A stretch of 64,000 nucleotides of DNA from Bradyrhizobium sp. BR 10289 (GCF_019455385.1 NZ_JACOFR010000016.1:62001-126000); one strand, 5' to 3'. Positions 26,191-35,773 are shown, counted from the first letter of the stretch. The notes: generated by a model not told the origin, from the sequence alone. Numbers and translations are program-made.

Positions 26191-28125
26191 CTACATCACC
26201 ACCGCCCGTTTCGGCTCGACAATCTCGAACATCCGCGGAAACTCGTCCATCAGCCCCATCAGCTCGGCGAGCTTCATCGGGTTGCCAGACAGCTTGACCT
26301 TGCCGGCGGCCGCGGCTTCCGGAAAGCTCGTAAGCTTCGCGATGACTTCATCGAGCGTCGCGCGCGCCAGCGTGAAGCTGGCATCAGCGCCCTCGGCCTG
26401 GATGCCCTCGGTATAGGTCAGCGCGCAATTCTCGAGATTGAGCACGAATTTCTCGCCGGTATCCGAAAAGCTCCAGTTCAGCACGATGTGCTTGCCTTCC
26501 GCCTTCGGGCCATTGAGGCGAATACCCAGCACGTCCCAGAGCTGCTCGGTCCGCAGCGCCGCCAGCGTCTCGCGCGGCATTGGCGGGCGCGGCGGGGTCT
26601 TCGGCATGCCCTGGCGCAATTCCTGCGCGCCGAACAGATAGGCGTTGCGCCAGGTCGAGCTCTCGGCGGCGTAGCCGAGCTGCTCCAGCGTGTCCGCGAG
26701 TAGTGCCCGCGCGCTGGTGTTATCGGGTTCGGCGAAAACGAGATGGCCGAGCGCCTGTGCAACGAAGCGAAACTCGCCCTTGGCAAAATCGGCGCGCGCC
26801 CGCGTCAGGATCGCCTCAGCGCCGCCCATGTACTCGACATACTTCTTGCCTGAGGCCACCGGCGGCAGCGGATCGAGATTGACCGGGTTGGCATCGTACC
26901 AGCCGAGATATTTCTGGTAGATCGCCTTCACATTGTGCCGGATGTGACCGTAATAGCCGCGGCCGTGCCAGGCGCCCTCCAGGCTCTTCGGCAGCTGGAT
27001 CGTCTCGGCGATCTCGGCGGCGTTGAGGCCATGGTTCATCAGGCGAATGGTCTGGTCATGCGCGAATTTGTAGAGATCGCGCTGCTGCCGGATCATGCTG
27101 CCGATGCGCTCACGTCCCCACACCGGCCAGTGATGCTGGCCGCACATCGCCTCCGCCTTGCCGTCCCAGAGCTGCAAGGCTTCACCCAGATATTTCGACC
27201 AGGCGAGCGCGTCACGCACGTCGGCGCCGCGGAACGGCAGCAGATTGTGGAAATTGTGCGTGCAGTTTTCGGCGAGGTTCAGTAGCTTGTAACGCGGGAT
27301 GAAGAAATGCATCTCCGCCGGTGCCTCGCTGTTCGGCGCCATCTGGAATTCGAATTCGACCCCGTCGATGACACGCCTGTCGCCGGTCGCCACGATCAGA
27401 TCGGTCGGCCGCAGCAGCGCGACGGAGCCCGCCGCCATCGACTTGCCGAGCCCGTTGTCGACCTGTCCCCGCACACCCTTGGCGAGGAACGGCCCGAACT
27501 GATACTGCGCCCGGCGCAGCATCGCAGGGCCCGCAATGATGTTCTCGGAGACGGCGTGCTCCATGAACAGGTTCGGCGCGATGATCGGCACGCGTCCAGT
27601 TGCGAGCGCGTCCTCCTCCAGCACGCCGCGCGCACCGCCCCAATGGTCGGTGTGGGTGTGCGTGAAGATGACGGCGGCGACCGGCTTCAAGCCGCGATGC
27701 CTAAAGTAGAGATCCAGTGCGGTGCGCGCACCTTCGATCGAGGTCAGGGTGTCCACGACGATGACACCGCTGTCGCCCTCGATCAGCGTCATGTTGGCGA
27801 TGTCGAGCCCGCGGACCTGATACACCCCGGGCACCACCTCGAACAGACCGTGCTGCATGTTGAGCCGCGCCTGCCGCCACAGGCTGGGATTGACCGTGGG
27901 CGGCGCCGCGTCGGTGGCGAGAAAGCCGTAGGGCTTCAGGCTCCATACCGTCCGCCCCTGCGCGTTCGTGATCTCCGCGTTGTCGATGGTGCCGAGAAAG
28001 CCACGCGCCGCATCGTCGAAATCCCGCGTGTCGGAAAACGGCAGAGCATTCAGCATGGCATCATGCTGCGCGATGACGGACGCGCTCGCGTCCTTCGGCG
28101 TGTCGGCAGCTCCGGTACTGTTCAT
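26191..28125 (-). CDS. Alkylsulfatase (SdsA-type metallo-beta-lactamase fold)
   Basis: 644 residues from MNSTGAADTP. A metallo-beta-lactamase domain contains the binuclear zinc motif THTHTDHWGG, further ligands in ENCTHNFHNLLP and GQHHWPVWG, then a dimerisation region and a C-terminal SCP2-like domain (WSFSDTGEKFVLNLENCALTY...SGNPMKLAELMGLMDEFP). The family cleaves sulfate from alkyl sulfates such as SDS. There is no obvious signal peptide, unlike secreted SdsA1, so it is probably cytoplasmic. GGGGAGG lies before the ATG. Confidence 0.92.
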   Translation of the reverse strand: MNSTGAADTPKDASASVIAQHDAMLNALPFSDTRDFDDAARGFLGTIDNAEITNAQGRTVWSLKPYGFLATDAAPPTVNPSLWRQARLNMQHGLFEVVPGVYQVRGLDIANMTLIEGDSGVIVVDTLTSIEGARTALDLYFRHRGLKPVAAVIFTHTHTDHWGGARGVLEEDALATGRVPIIAPNLFMEHAVSENIIAGPAMLRRAQYQFGPFLAKGVRGQVDNGLGKSMAAGSVALLRPTDLIVATGDRRVIDGVEFEFQMAPNSEAPAEMHFFIPRYKLLNLAENCTHNFHNLLPFRGADVRDALAWSKYLGEALQLWDGKAEAMCGQHHWPVWGRERIGSMIRQQRDLYKFAHDQTIRLMNHGLNAAEIAETIQLPKSLEGAWHGRGYYGHIRHNVKAIYQKYLGWYDANPVNLDPLPPVASGKKYVEYMGGAEAILTRARADFAKGEFRFVAQALGHLVFAEPDNTSARALLADTLEQLGYAAESSTWRNAYLFGAQELRQGMPKTPPRPPMPRETLAALRTEQLWDVLGIRLNGPKAEGKHIVLNWSFSDTGEKFVLNLENCALTYTEGIQAEGADASFTLARATLDEVIAKLTSFPEAAAAGKVKLSGNPMKLAELMGLMDEFPRMFEIVEPKRAVVM

Positions 28126-28194
28126 GAGGCCCTCCCCGGCTCGTCTTGCTTGGGAGGCATCTAACCGCATCTCGATTGTGGTTCCAACTGATCC

Positions 28195-29373
28195 TTACGC
28201 GGCCAACCCTTCGGCCGGTGGCTTGTCAGAGCCGCGAATGTCCGTCATCCGCAGCTCCCGCGCCAGCACATAGCCGCCGCGTTCCTGCTTGGCCCGATAA
28301 AGCGCCTTGTCGGAGCGCGACAGCAGCGCTTCCGCGGTGCGGCCGTCGTCGGGGGCGACGGCAACGCCTATACTGACACCGAGCTCGATCATCTGTCCCT
28401 CGACATCATAGGGCGCGCTGATCGACTGCACGATGCGCTGGGCCACCGCCTCCGCGCCATCAGCCACGCGCTGCACCAACACGAACTCGTCGCCGCCCAT
28501 GCGGACCACGAGGTCGCAGGCCGCAGCGAGCGCCTTGAGCCGCCCGGCGACCTGCTTGAGCAGCGCATCGCCGACGGGGTGGCCGAACCGGTCGTTGGCT
28601 TCCTTGAAGCGGTCGAGATCGAGCGTATGGACGGCAACCGTCCCGCCTGCGAGCATCAGCGGCAGGTCCGTGGCCAGCACCGAGCGATTGGACACGCCGG
28701 TCATCGGGTCACTGCGCGCCAGCTGCTCGAACTGCCGCTTCAGCGTGATCTGGCTGATCGAGGCGTTGAAGCTGAGCCGCACCATCTCGAAGCTTGCGAC
28801 CACATACATCAGGATCAGCAGCCCGAGACCGACGTGGCGCAGATCAGGCTGCATGAAGGTCACGATCGCGGCTGGAGCTGCGATCGCGACGAGATCGAGC
28901 AGCGCCGCGACGGGTCGCAGCGCCAGCCGCGCCACCACACCGGCGCCAAAACCGAAGCCGATGCCGATCGCCATCACCGAGCAGAGCGCATCGCCCAGCA
29001 CGATGCTGCGCGCGGCAAACACGCCCAGCACCAGGGCCGTTACGACCGTGCCGGCGACATAGCGACGCTCCCAGCGCGCGGCCTCGGCCCGATTGAGCTG
29101 CGGCAGCTGCGCGAGGCGACGACGGAAAGCAAAAATCTCGAACAGGCGAACGACAGCCACCACGACACCGGCGACCGTCAGGCCGGCGGTCACGACGTCT
29201 CCGGTCTCGTAGGTCGTGATGGCGCCGACCATCGCAAGGCACGCGGCGGCAAGAATGTTGGGCATCGTCGTGCCGTGAAGGCCCGTGATCACTTCCATAT
29301 AGACGGCGTCCGAAATCGACGCCCGTCCGGATTCCATTCTGTTGAACAACATGCCAGCCCCATCCACTGGCAT
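28195..29373 (-). CDS. Membrane-bound diguanylate cyclase (GGDEF)
   Basis: About 392 residues. Roughly six membrane helices in the first 200 residues (a sensor module without a recognised name) are followed by a GGDEF domain with the intact active-site motif MGGDEFVLV, substrate-binding LDRFKEANDRFGHPVGD and an SDPMTGVSNR start. It should make cyclic di-GMP. No RxxD inhibitory site is seen five residues before the GGDEF motif. Start uncertain: 29373 or the inner ATG at 29352. Confidence 0.87.
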   Translation of the reverse strand: MPVDGAGMLFNRMESGRASISDAVYMEVITGLHGTTMPNILAAACLAMVGAITTYETGDVVTAGLTVAGVVVAVVRLFEIFAFRRRLAQLPQLNRAEAARWERRYVAGTVVTALVLGVFAARSIVLGDALCSVMAIGIGFGFGAGVVARLALRPVAALLDLVAIAAPAAIVTFMQPDLRHVGLGLLILMYVVASFEMVRLSFNASISQITLKRQFEQLARSDPMTGVSNRSVLATDLPLMLAGGTVAVHTLDLDRFKEANDRFGHPVGDALLKQVAGRLKALAAACDLVVRMGGDEFVLVQRVADGAEAVAQRIVQSISAPYDVEGQMIELGVSIGVAVAPDDGRTAEALLSRSDKALYRAKQERGGYVLARELRMTDIRGSDKPPAEGLAA

Positions 29374-29464
29374 GGCTCTACCGCGGACCCGTAAAAATGC
29401 GTGCACTGCACAGCGACAGCATTTTAACGAACGTGTTTAGCCTCGTTAACCATACGCGGCCACG

Positions 29465-31519
29465 CTAATGCATCCCCAGCACCCTCGGCAGCCACAGCGT
29501 CAGATCGGGCCAATAGGTCACGATGACGAGGAAGCCGAGCATGGTGATCAGCCACGGCATCACCGCCACCGCGAGGTCGGTGATCCGCATGCGCGCGATC
29601 ATCGAGGCCACGTAGAGGTTCAGGCCGACAGGCGGGTGGCAGAGGCCGACCTCCATGTTGACGTCCATGACGATGCCGAAATGGACGAGGTCGATGCCGA
29701 GCTTCTTGGCTGCGGGCGCCAGGATCGGCGCCATGATCAGGATGATCGAGTTCGGCTCCATGAAGTTGCCGGCGAGCAGCAAGAGGATGTTGACCACCAG
29801 CAGGAAGCCGACCCAGCCGAGATTCTGCGCCGCGATCCAGTCGGCGAGCGTCGCCGGCAGGTTCTCGTTGGAGAGCACGAAGGAGAACAGCACCGCGTTG
29901 GTGACGATGTAGAGCAGCATCGCGCTGGTGTTGGCGGCGCGCAGCAGCACCCGCGGCACGTCCACCATCTTGATCGCCTTGTAGACGAACACCGCGATGA
30001 CGAAGGAGTAGACCGCCGCCATCGCCGCCGCCTCGGTCGCCGTGAACAGGCCGCTATAGATGCCGCCGATGATGATGACGACCAGCATCAGGCCCCAGAT
30101 GCTCTCGCGGAAGGTGCGAACGGTCTCGCCCCAGCTCGCCTTCGGCAGCCGCGGATAGTCGCGCTTGCGGGCAAGCCACCAGGTCACGATGCAGAGCATC
30201 GTCGTCAGCATGATGCCGGGGAGCAGGCCCGCAACGAACAGGGCGCCGATCGAGGTGTTGGTCGAGACCGCGTAGACGATCTTCGGGATCGAGGGCAGCA
30301 TCAAAATGCCGAGCGAGCCGGCGACCGTGATGATGCCGGCGCCGAAGCGCATCGGATAGCCGTGCCGCACCATCTCCGGCAGCACGATCGCGCCGATTGC
30401 GGCCACGGTCGCGACGCTGGAGCCGCAGACCAGCGCGAACATCGCGCAGGCGACGATGCCCGCAAGGCCAAGGCCGCCATACCAGTGCCCGATCAGCGAG
30501 GTCGCGAAATTGATCATGCGGCGCGCGACGCCGCCATGCGTCAGGAAATTGCCGGCGAGGATGAAGAACGGGATCGCCATGATCTCGAAGCCTTCGATGC
30601 CCGTGAACAGCTTCATCGAGACCGCTTCGATCGGCACCGTCGTCAGCGTGAACAGGAACGTCATCACGGTGAGACCGAGCGCGATCGAGACCGGGATGCC
30701 GGTCAGCATCAAGGCGATCAGCAGCGCGAACACGGTCGCGGCGCGCATCCAGTGCGGCAGCATCAGAACGCCGAATTTCTCGGCCAGGCACATGGCGAAG
30801 ATCAGGACCGGTGCCATGATCAGGATGATGCCGAGCGGCGACACTTTTCGCGCGGCAGCGCGGGTCGCCGCGCCGGCGGGTTGGGGATGCAGGGCGGGCG
30901 AGACGTCGGCTTCCACGCCTTCCACATGGGTTTCGTCGTGATGCGGCAGCTCGCCGGTCCAGTAATAGAACCAGGACACCTGGAGGAAGCGGAAACACAT
31001 CAGGCCGGAGCCGAGCGGGATCGCGAGATAGACGAACCACATCGGCGCTTCGAGATCGTTCGACTGCTGCCCGGTCTTGAACATCTCGGAGACGAAGGAG
31101 GCGCCGAAGGCGGCGATCATGCCGGTGAACAGCGCACCGCAGAGCAGCGCGAACAGGATCACGTGCTTGCGCGAGTGCTCCGGCAGGCGGTTGACCAGGA
31201 GGTCGACGCCGACATGGATGCCGGTGCGCACGCCATAGGCCGCGCCGAATTTCGCCATCCAGATGAACATGTAGATGCAGAGCTCCTGCGCCCAGGACAG
31301 GTCGAGCTCCGACAGGAAGGTGAACACCGCCATCGACAGGCTCGCAAGCCAGCCCATGCCGTGCGCGGCCGCCCATCTGGAAAGGGCAATCGACTCGCCT
31401 GCACCATAGCGGTGCACCACCGCGATGAAGATCAAGCCGGTTGCAGCCGCAATGAGCGTCGCGATCAACCATTCCTCGAGATGGTTGAGCGCCGAATTGA
31501 GCACGCGAAGCAAGTCCAA
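29465..31519 (-). CDS. TRAP transporter, fused small (DctQ) and large (DctM) permease
   Basis: 684 residues from a TTG start with GGGGGG upstream. Residues 1 to about 200 are a four-helix DctQ module (LNHLEEWLIATLIAAATGLIFIAVVHR, LSWAQELCIYMFIWMAKFGAAYGVRTGIHVGVD), joined by a His/Pro linker to a DctM module (GIPVSIALGLTVMTFLF, GVARRMINFATSLIGH, LPEMVRHGYP). With the DctP protein encoded upstream it imports an organic acid using the sodium gradient. The frame remains open to 31612, but those codons overlap a repeated element, so the later start is preferred. Confidence 0.85.
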   Translation of the reverse strand: MDLLRVLNSALNHLEEWLIATLIAAATGLIFIAVVHRYGAGESIALSRWAAAHGMGWLASLSMAVFTFLSELDLSWAQELCIYMFIWMAKFGAAYGVRTGIHVGVDLLVNRLPEHSRKHVILFALLCGALFTGMIAAFGASFVSEMFKTGQQSNDLEAPMWFVYLAIPLGSGLMCFRFLQVSWFYYWTGELPHHDETHVEGVEADVSPALHPQPAGAATRAAARKVSPLGIILIMAPVLIFAMCLAEKFGVLMLPHWMRAATVFALLIALMLTGIPVSIALGLTVMTFLFTLTTVPIEAVSMKLFTGIEGFEIMAIPFFILAGNFLTHGGVARRMINFATSLIGHWYGGLGLAGIVACAMFALVCGSSVATVAAIGAIVLPEMVRHGYPMRFGAGIITVAGSLGILMLPSIPKIVYAVSTNTSIGALFVAGLLPGIMLTTMLCIVTWWLARKRDYPRLPKASWGETVRTFRESIWGLMLVVIIIGGIYSGLFTATEAAAMAAVYSFVIAVFVYKAIKMVDVPRVLLRAANTSAMLLYIVTNAVLFSFVLSNENLPATLADWIAAQNLGWVGFLLVVNILLLLAGNFMEPNSIILIMAPILAPAAKKLGIDLVHFGIVMDVNMEVGLCHPPVGLNLYVASMIARMRITDLAVAVMPWLITMLGFLVIVTYWPDLTLWLPRVLGMH

Positions 31520-31529
31520 GCCCCCCAAA

Positions 31530-31574
31530 GCATGATCCGGAAAAGTGCGAAGCGGTTTTCCGAAGAGATCATGC
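31530..31574. repeat. Short palindromic repeat (GCATGATC...GATCATGC)
   Basis: Inverted repeat with ends GCATGATC and GATCATGC and internal GGAAAA/GTTTTCC arms. I recognise this as a common intergenic palindrome in Bradyrhizobium and relatives. Lies directly before dctQM. Confidence 0.6.
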
Positions 31575-31587
31575 GTCAACAATAAAC

Positions 31588-31628
31588 TAAAGCGCGATGA
31601 CGATTTATCCAAATCTCATCGCGCTTTA
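31588..31628 (-). terminator. Hairpin between dctP and dctQM
   Basis: TAAAGCGCGATGA at 31588-31600 pairs perfectly with 31616-31628 (13 bp, 15-nt loop). On the minus strand it is followed by a T-rich stretch, so it could attenuate transcription from dctP into the permease gene, giving more binding protein than permease. Confidence 0.55.
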
Positions 31629-31690
31629 TGCGAAACGGTCGGGAGTGCCTGCACCCCCGACCGTTGGTATTATTCTTGCGAGAACCCGCG

Positions 31691-32704
31691 TCAGTTCATC
31701 TTGACGTCGAGTTCCCTGGCGACGAGATCGAGCACCTCCTGCCCGACCCGGCCCTTGGCCCAGGTGTAGGTCGGCCGCATCGCCTCCTGCCACGCCTTGC
31801 GCTCGGCATCGCTGAGATAATGCAGCGTGGTCTTGCCGGCCTTCTTGATCTCGGCCAGCGCGTCGTCGTTTTCCTGGTGCGCGATCTGGTTGGTGTAGTC
31901 GGTCGCCTCAACCATCGCCTTCTCGAGCTGGGCGCGGATGTCGGGCGGCAGGCCGGACCAGAATTTCGAGTTGACGATCACGGCATATTGCAGATGCGCG
32001 TGATAGGACACGGTGATGTCCTTCTGCACCTCGTAGAACTTCTGCGTCAGATAGTTGGACGCGGTGTTCTCGCAGCCGTCGACGACGCCGGTCTGCAGCG
32101 CCTGGTAGACTTCGGAGAACGCCATGATCTGCGGAATCGAACCGAGCAGGCGGAAATACTGGTCCGCGACCTTCGAGCCGGAGATGCGGAATTTCAGGCC
32201 CTTGAAATCTTCCGGTTTCATCAGCGGACGATTCGACGACAGCATGTGGAAGCCGTTGTCCCAATAAGCAAGGCCGGTGATGCCTTTCGCTTCGAGCTTC
32301 TGGAACAGCCATTTACCGACCGTACCCTTCATCGCCGCGGAATAGGTCGCATCGTCCTTGAACAGCCAGGGCAGGTCGAGCGCCTCGAATTCCTTGATGC
32401 CGAGCGGCGCGAATTTCGCGGTCGAAGGCGCCAGCATCTGCACCGAGCCGAGCTGCAGCGCCTCGATCTCCTCCTTGTCCTTGTAGAGCGAGGAGTTCGG
32501 ATAGACCTCGATCTTGACCTTGCCGTCGGTGTACTTTTCGGCGAGTTCCTTGAACTTCAGCGCGCCCTTGCCCTTCGGGGTGTCGTTGGCGACGACGTGG
32601 CTGAACTTGATGACGATGGGGCTTTGAGCCGAGGCGACGTCGGGGCCAATCGCAGGAGCGAGGGCGAACGCGGCCGCAGCGACCGCGAAGAGCAGTTTGC
32701 GCAT
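31691..32704 (-). CDS. TRAP transporter substrate-binding protein (DctP family)
   Basis: 337 residues from MRKLLFAVAA with a Sec signal peptide (cleavage near ASAQ). DctP fold features: IKFSHVVANDTPKGKGALKFKELAEKYTDGKVKIEVYPNSSLY, the conserved Arg in FKGLKFRISGSK that binds the ligand carboxylate, and FSEVYQALQTGVVDGCENT. GGGGAGG precedes the start. Its permease lies downstream. Ligand is probably a C4-dicarboxylate or similar acid, not determinable here. Confidence 0.92.
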   Translation of the reverse strand: MRKLLFAVAAAAFALAPAIGPDVASAQSPIVIKFSHVVANDTPKGKGALKFKELAEKYTDGKVKIEVYPNSSLYKDKEEIEALQLGSVQMLAPSTAKFAPLGIKEFEALDLPWLFKDDATYSAAMKGTVGKWLFQKLEAKGITGLAYWDNGFHMLSSNRPLMKPEDFKGLKFRISGSKVADQYFRLLGSIPQIMAFSEVYQALQTGVVDGCENTASNYLTQKFYEVQKDITVSYHAHLQYAVIVNSKFWSGLPPDIRAQLEKAMVEATDYTNQIAHQENDDALAEIKKAGKTTLHYLSDAERKAWQEAMRPTYTWAKGRVGQEVLDLVARELDVKMN

Positions 32705-32903
32705 GAAGGACCTCCCCAATAACCCTGAAAGACGGGTCTTTTTTGTTTTACGAGGTCAGTAGTGGCAGCAATCCGCCAGCCGAACAACTAGACCTAAGCC
32801 CAATTTGCCGCAGCCAAGCTATCTTGACGGCCGCAGAATGCGCAACCCGGCACCTGGTCCCCTCCCCGGGTGCGAGCGCTGATGTCGCATTGCGGCGGCG
32901 CGA

Positions 32904-33674
32904 TCAGCCCTTGCGCTGGGCCACCATGAACAGGCGCCGGAACGGGAACAGCGTCTGCCCCGCTGCGTTCTTCGGGTACGCCTTCACAACGCGCTCCCCA
33001 TAGGCCGCCTCGAACGCGGCCTTCTCGTTCCCTTCGAGGATGTCGAGATAGCGCGTCAGCCAGGTGCCCTTGGTCCACTCCTTGACGGGGTTCTCGCCTT
33101 CGAGCACTTGAAGATATTCCGTCTCCCAGATGTCGACGTTCTGGGACAGAGGTGCAAGCAGATCGTGATAGAAGGCGGGCCCCTCGACCGGCGGCGGGGT
33201 GACGAGATGCTCGACTTTGGACCGCCAGGGACCGTTCAGCGCGGTTTCGCCGATCAGCACATGCGACGGCGCCAGGAAGTTGCGCGGCATCTGCACCGCG
33301 AGCACGCCGCCCGGCTTCACCTTCTCCATTACCGACGGAAACAATGCCGCATGATTGGGCAGCCAGTGCAGTGCGGCATTGGAATAGACGACGTCATATT
33401 GCTTCGCGGGACGCCACTGGCCGAGGTCCTCGTGTGACCATTCCACCTCCGGCGCAGCTTTCCGACCCGCGGCGACCATCTCGGCCGAGCCTTCGACGCC
33501 GGTCACGGCCGCATCCGGCCAGCGCCCCTTGATCAGCTTTGTCACGTTGCCGGCCCCTGCCCCGAGATCGGCGATCGCGCGCGGGGCGAAATCCGGAATG
33601 CGCATCAACAGGTCGACGGCGGGCCGGAGCCGATGGCCGGAGAATTTCAGATATTGCTGCGGGTCCCAGACCAT
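32904..33674 (-). CDS. tam: Trans-aconitate 2-methyltransferase
   Basis: 256 residues from MVWDPQQYLKFSGHRLRPA, the characteristic Tam N terminus. Class I SAM-binding motif IADLGAGAGNVTKLI, then VTGVEGSAEM, and YDVVYSNAALHWLPNHAALFP. Methylates trans-aconitate, a citric-acid-cycle inhibitor formed from cis-aconitate. The frame is open to 34160 but the family start at 33674 is clear. Divergent from the SDR gene at 33820. Confidence 0.93.
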   Translation of the reverse strand: MVWDPQQYLKFSGHRLRPAVDLLMRIPDFAPRAIADLGAGAGNVTKLIKGRWPDAAVTGVEGSAEMVAAGRKAAPEVEWSHEDLGQWRPAKQYDVVYSNAALHWLPNHAALFPSVMEKVKPGGVLAVQMPRNFLAPSHVLIGETALNGPWRSKVEHLVTPPPVEGPAFYHDLLAPLSQNVDIWETEYLQVLEGENPVKEWTKGTWLTRYLDILEGNEKAAFEAAYGERVVKAYPKNAAGQTLFPFRRLFMVAQRKG

Positions 33675-33819
33675 CGAGAGGCGCCTTTTCTTTTTCGTGT
33701 TTCCTTCAACGCGGCTCTTGGTTACCACTGCTCGTCCCGCCCAGGCAATTCGCAAAGCCCGCGGGACGGGCAGGAAGCGAACCGCAACAAGCAAAAACCA
33801 AACAAGAAAGCGTGTGACC

Positions 33820-34563
33820 ATGGACCTTGGGCTCAAATCCAAAACCGCTGTCGTCACCGGCGCGAGCATCGGCATCGGCCGCGCCATCGCCAAGGGCCTC
33901 GCCGCCGAAGGCGTGCGAATCGTCGGCGTGGCGCGCCGCACCGACCTGCTCGCCGAGCTGGTGAACGAGGTCGGCGGCGGACTGATCACACCATTCGAGC
34001 AGGACGTCATGGCCAAGGACGCGGCCGAGAGGATCGCAGCCTTCGCCGTGAAGGAGTTCGGCCATGTCGACATCCTCATCAACAATGCCGGCGGCAGCCG
34101 CCCCCTCCCCGTCGATGCCCCCGACAGCAAATGGGATGAAGCGATCGCGCTGAATTTCACGAGCTACCGCCGCATCACGCATGCGCTGCTGCCGCAGATG
34201 ATCGTGCGCAAATGGGGCCGCATCGTCAACATCACGGGCAAGTCAGAGCCCGAAGGGTTGAACGCCGCCTTCGCGGCGAAAGCTGCCGTGCATGCCTGGG
34301 CCAAGGGCCTGTCGCGCGAGATCGGCAAGCACGGCATCACCATCAACTGCATCCCGCCCGGCCGCATCATGAGCGAGCAGATCCGCCGCAACTACCCGCC
34401 GGAGTACCGCGAGCGCTTCGCGGAAGAAGAGATCCCGGTCGGCTATTGGGGCGAGCCGGAGGACCTCGCCGCACTCGCGGTATTCCTGACCTCGCCGGTG
34501 GCGCGGTACATCACGGGCACGGTGATCCCGGTGGATGGGGGGTTAAGACGGTATCAGTTCTGA
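33820..34563 (+). CDS. SDR-family protein lacking the usual catalytic tyrosine
   Basis: 247 residues. Rossmann motif TGASIGIGRAIA, NNAGG, and C-terminal PVDGG are intact. The active-site segment reads GKSEPEGLNAAFAAKAAVHAW, where YxxxK should be: the lysine is present but the Tyr position is Ala (Phe one residue on), and the catalytic Ser is Thr or Gly. It may therefore bind NAD(P) without ordinary dehydrogenase chemistry, or use a different base. The start at 33820 is inside a longer open frame whose upstream part overlaps tam. Confidence 0.85.
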   Translation: MDLGLKSKTAVVTGASIGIGRAIAKGLAAEGVRIVGVARRTDLLAELVNEVGGGLITPFEQDVMAKDAAERIAAFAVKEFGHVDILINNAGGSRPLPVDAPDSKWDEAIALNFTSYRRITHALLPQMIVRKWGRIVNITGKSEPEGLNAAFAAKAAVHAWAKGLSREIGKHGITINCIPPGRIMSEQIRRNYPPEYRERFAEEEIPVGYWGEPEDLAALAVFLTSPVARYITGTVIPVDGGLRRYQF

Positions 34564-34629
34564 GGCCGGATGAGCCCTTGTTGAATCGATGCGAGCGGAG
34601 GGATTTAAGGAATTACCCTGAACTGCCGT

Positions 34630-35379
34630 TCACCGCGGCAGAAGGACTGCCGCCTCCTCGACGCGTCCGGCGCCGGCTGCAGGTCGGTGAGCGCGCGCGA
34701 AGATGAAACGGGATGTCGCGGGTATTTCCGCTCCGGCGCTGCCGTCTTGCCCGATCAGGATCAATCCCGCGCCGCCATTTGCCACGTTCAGAATGATTGG
34801 CTCGCCGCTCCATGTCTTGATCGGCTCCATTCCGACGATGAGAAATTCGCCAATCGGCTGGTCAAGATACTGCAGACGCAATTGCGGGCCAACCTCGGCC
34901 GCGGCCAGCTCAAAGCCCAGCTGGCCAGCGCGCGCGTAAACGTCGGCCAAAGTCGCGGCATCGGATGTGACCCCAAGCTCAGCTGGCGATACGGTGACGA
35001 GTTCTACAGCTGTCTTTTGGGAGGCAACTGCGAAGGTCGGCCGTGCAATGATTTCAGCGGCCCGCCCGCCGACATTGCAGCCCATGCGATCCAGCGCATT
35101 GCGCAGCTTGATCGGGTCAGCGAACGTGCCGATCATAATCGTCTTCCACGTTGCAACATCGCGGGCCGACTTGATCGACTGTTGCGACGCCTGTGCAGGG
35201 CCGAGCTTGAGCCCAAGCTGCCTTTGCAAGACATCGCGGGCAGCGCATTGAGCCCGCGCGCCGTTCGCGAATGGAATGACGTAGGCTGCACATAGCATGA
35301 GGGCCAGGACGTAGCGGCTAGCTTGCCCTGCACGAGAATGATTGCCCTTGGAATCGGCTCGGCGCGTCGGAATAGACAT
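34630..35379 (-). CDS. Secreted hypothetical protein
   Basis: 249 residues, with a basic N terminus then a signal sequence (YVLALMLCAAYVIPFANGARA, cleavage near ARAQ). The mature part contains four cysteine-spaced helices early (QCAARDVLQRQLG... DRMGCNVGGRA) and a beta-rich C-terminal half. I do not recognise the family. Gene-poor, less GC-biased surroundings with several small unknown genes. A structured hairpin region lies directly upstream (35411-35502). Confidence 0.65.
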   Translation of the reverse strand: MSIPTRRADSKGNHSRAGQASRYVLALMLCAAYVIPFANGARAQCAARDVLQRQLGLKLGPAQASQQSIKSARDVATWKTIMIGTFADPIKLRNALDRMGCNVGGRAAEIIARPTFAVASQKTAVELVTVSPAELGVTSDAATLADVYARAGQLGFELAAAEVGPQLRLQYLDQPIGEFLIVGMEPIKTWSGEPIILNVANGGAGLILIGQDGSAGAEIPATSRFIFARAHRPAAGAGRVEEAAVLLPR

Positions 35380-35773
35380 GACAAATGGCTTTTTCGGTAA
35401 CGTTCGACAGAAAAAGCCCGCCTCCGAGTCCCTGGGAAGAACGGAGGGAATGCATAAAAACGTCGCCCGGCCGACTTAAAAATGCATCCGGAGGCGGGGG
35501 CCTAATGTCAAAGTATTTCCATTTCAAAATGACGGGCGACAGTCCGTAAGCCTGTGATCGCCCATCCCATCAGACACTTGGAGGAATGATGTAATTGCAG
35601 AGTAGCACAAAGACTCTTTCGGTTCAACGCCGAACAGCTCGCAGCAATAGTACAGCGCAGCGAATCTCATTGACAGCATCTAGCGCGATGCGTCTCGCAA
35701 GCCTCCGACCTGCGAAGCCACTCCTCACTTCGCTCGCTTCCAGACGAACTCCAGTGTCACGCCTGCGGCCATC
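35380..35773. other. Non-coding stretch with a long hairpin
   Basis: No convincing gene on either strand in about 390 nt; short open frames here have no ribosome site or plausible composition. The left third holds the inverted repeat at 35411-35502. The remainder shows no motif I recognise. Confidence 0.5.
35411..35502 (-). terminator. Long-loop hairpin followed by T-run (terminator or sRNA end)
   Basis: GCCCGCCTCCG at 35416-35426 pairs with CGGAGGCGGG at 35489-35498, with nested TGCAT elements inside. On the minus strand the outer stem is followed by five T residues, the layout of an intrinsic terminator. It stands 32 nt before the start of the hypothetical gene at 35379, so it could be an attenuator or the 3' end of a small RNA. 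Confidence 0.45.

Noticed and set aside
29468..31585. 705-residue plus-strand open frame opposite the TRAP permease
   Set aside because: His/Asp/Arg-rich shadow of a membrane-protein gene read backwards.
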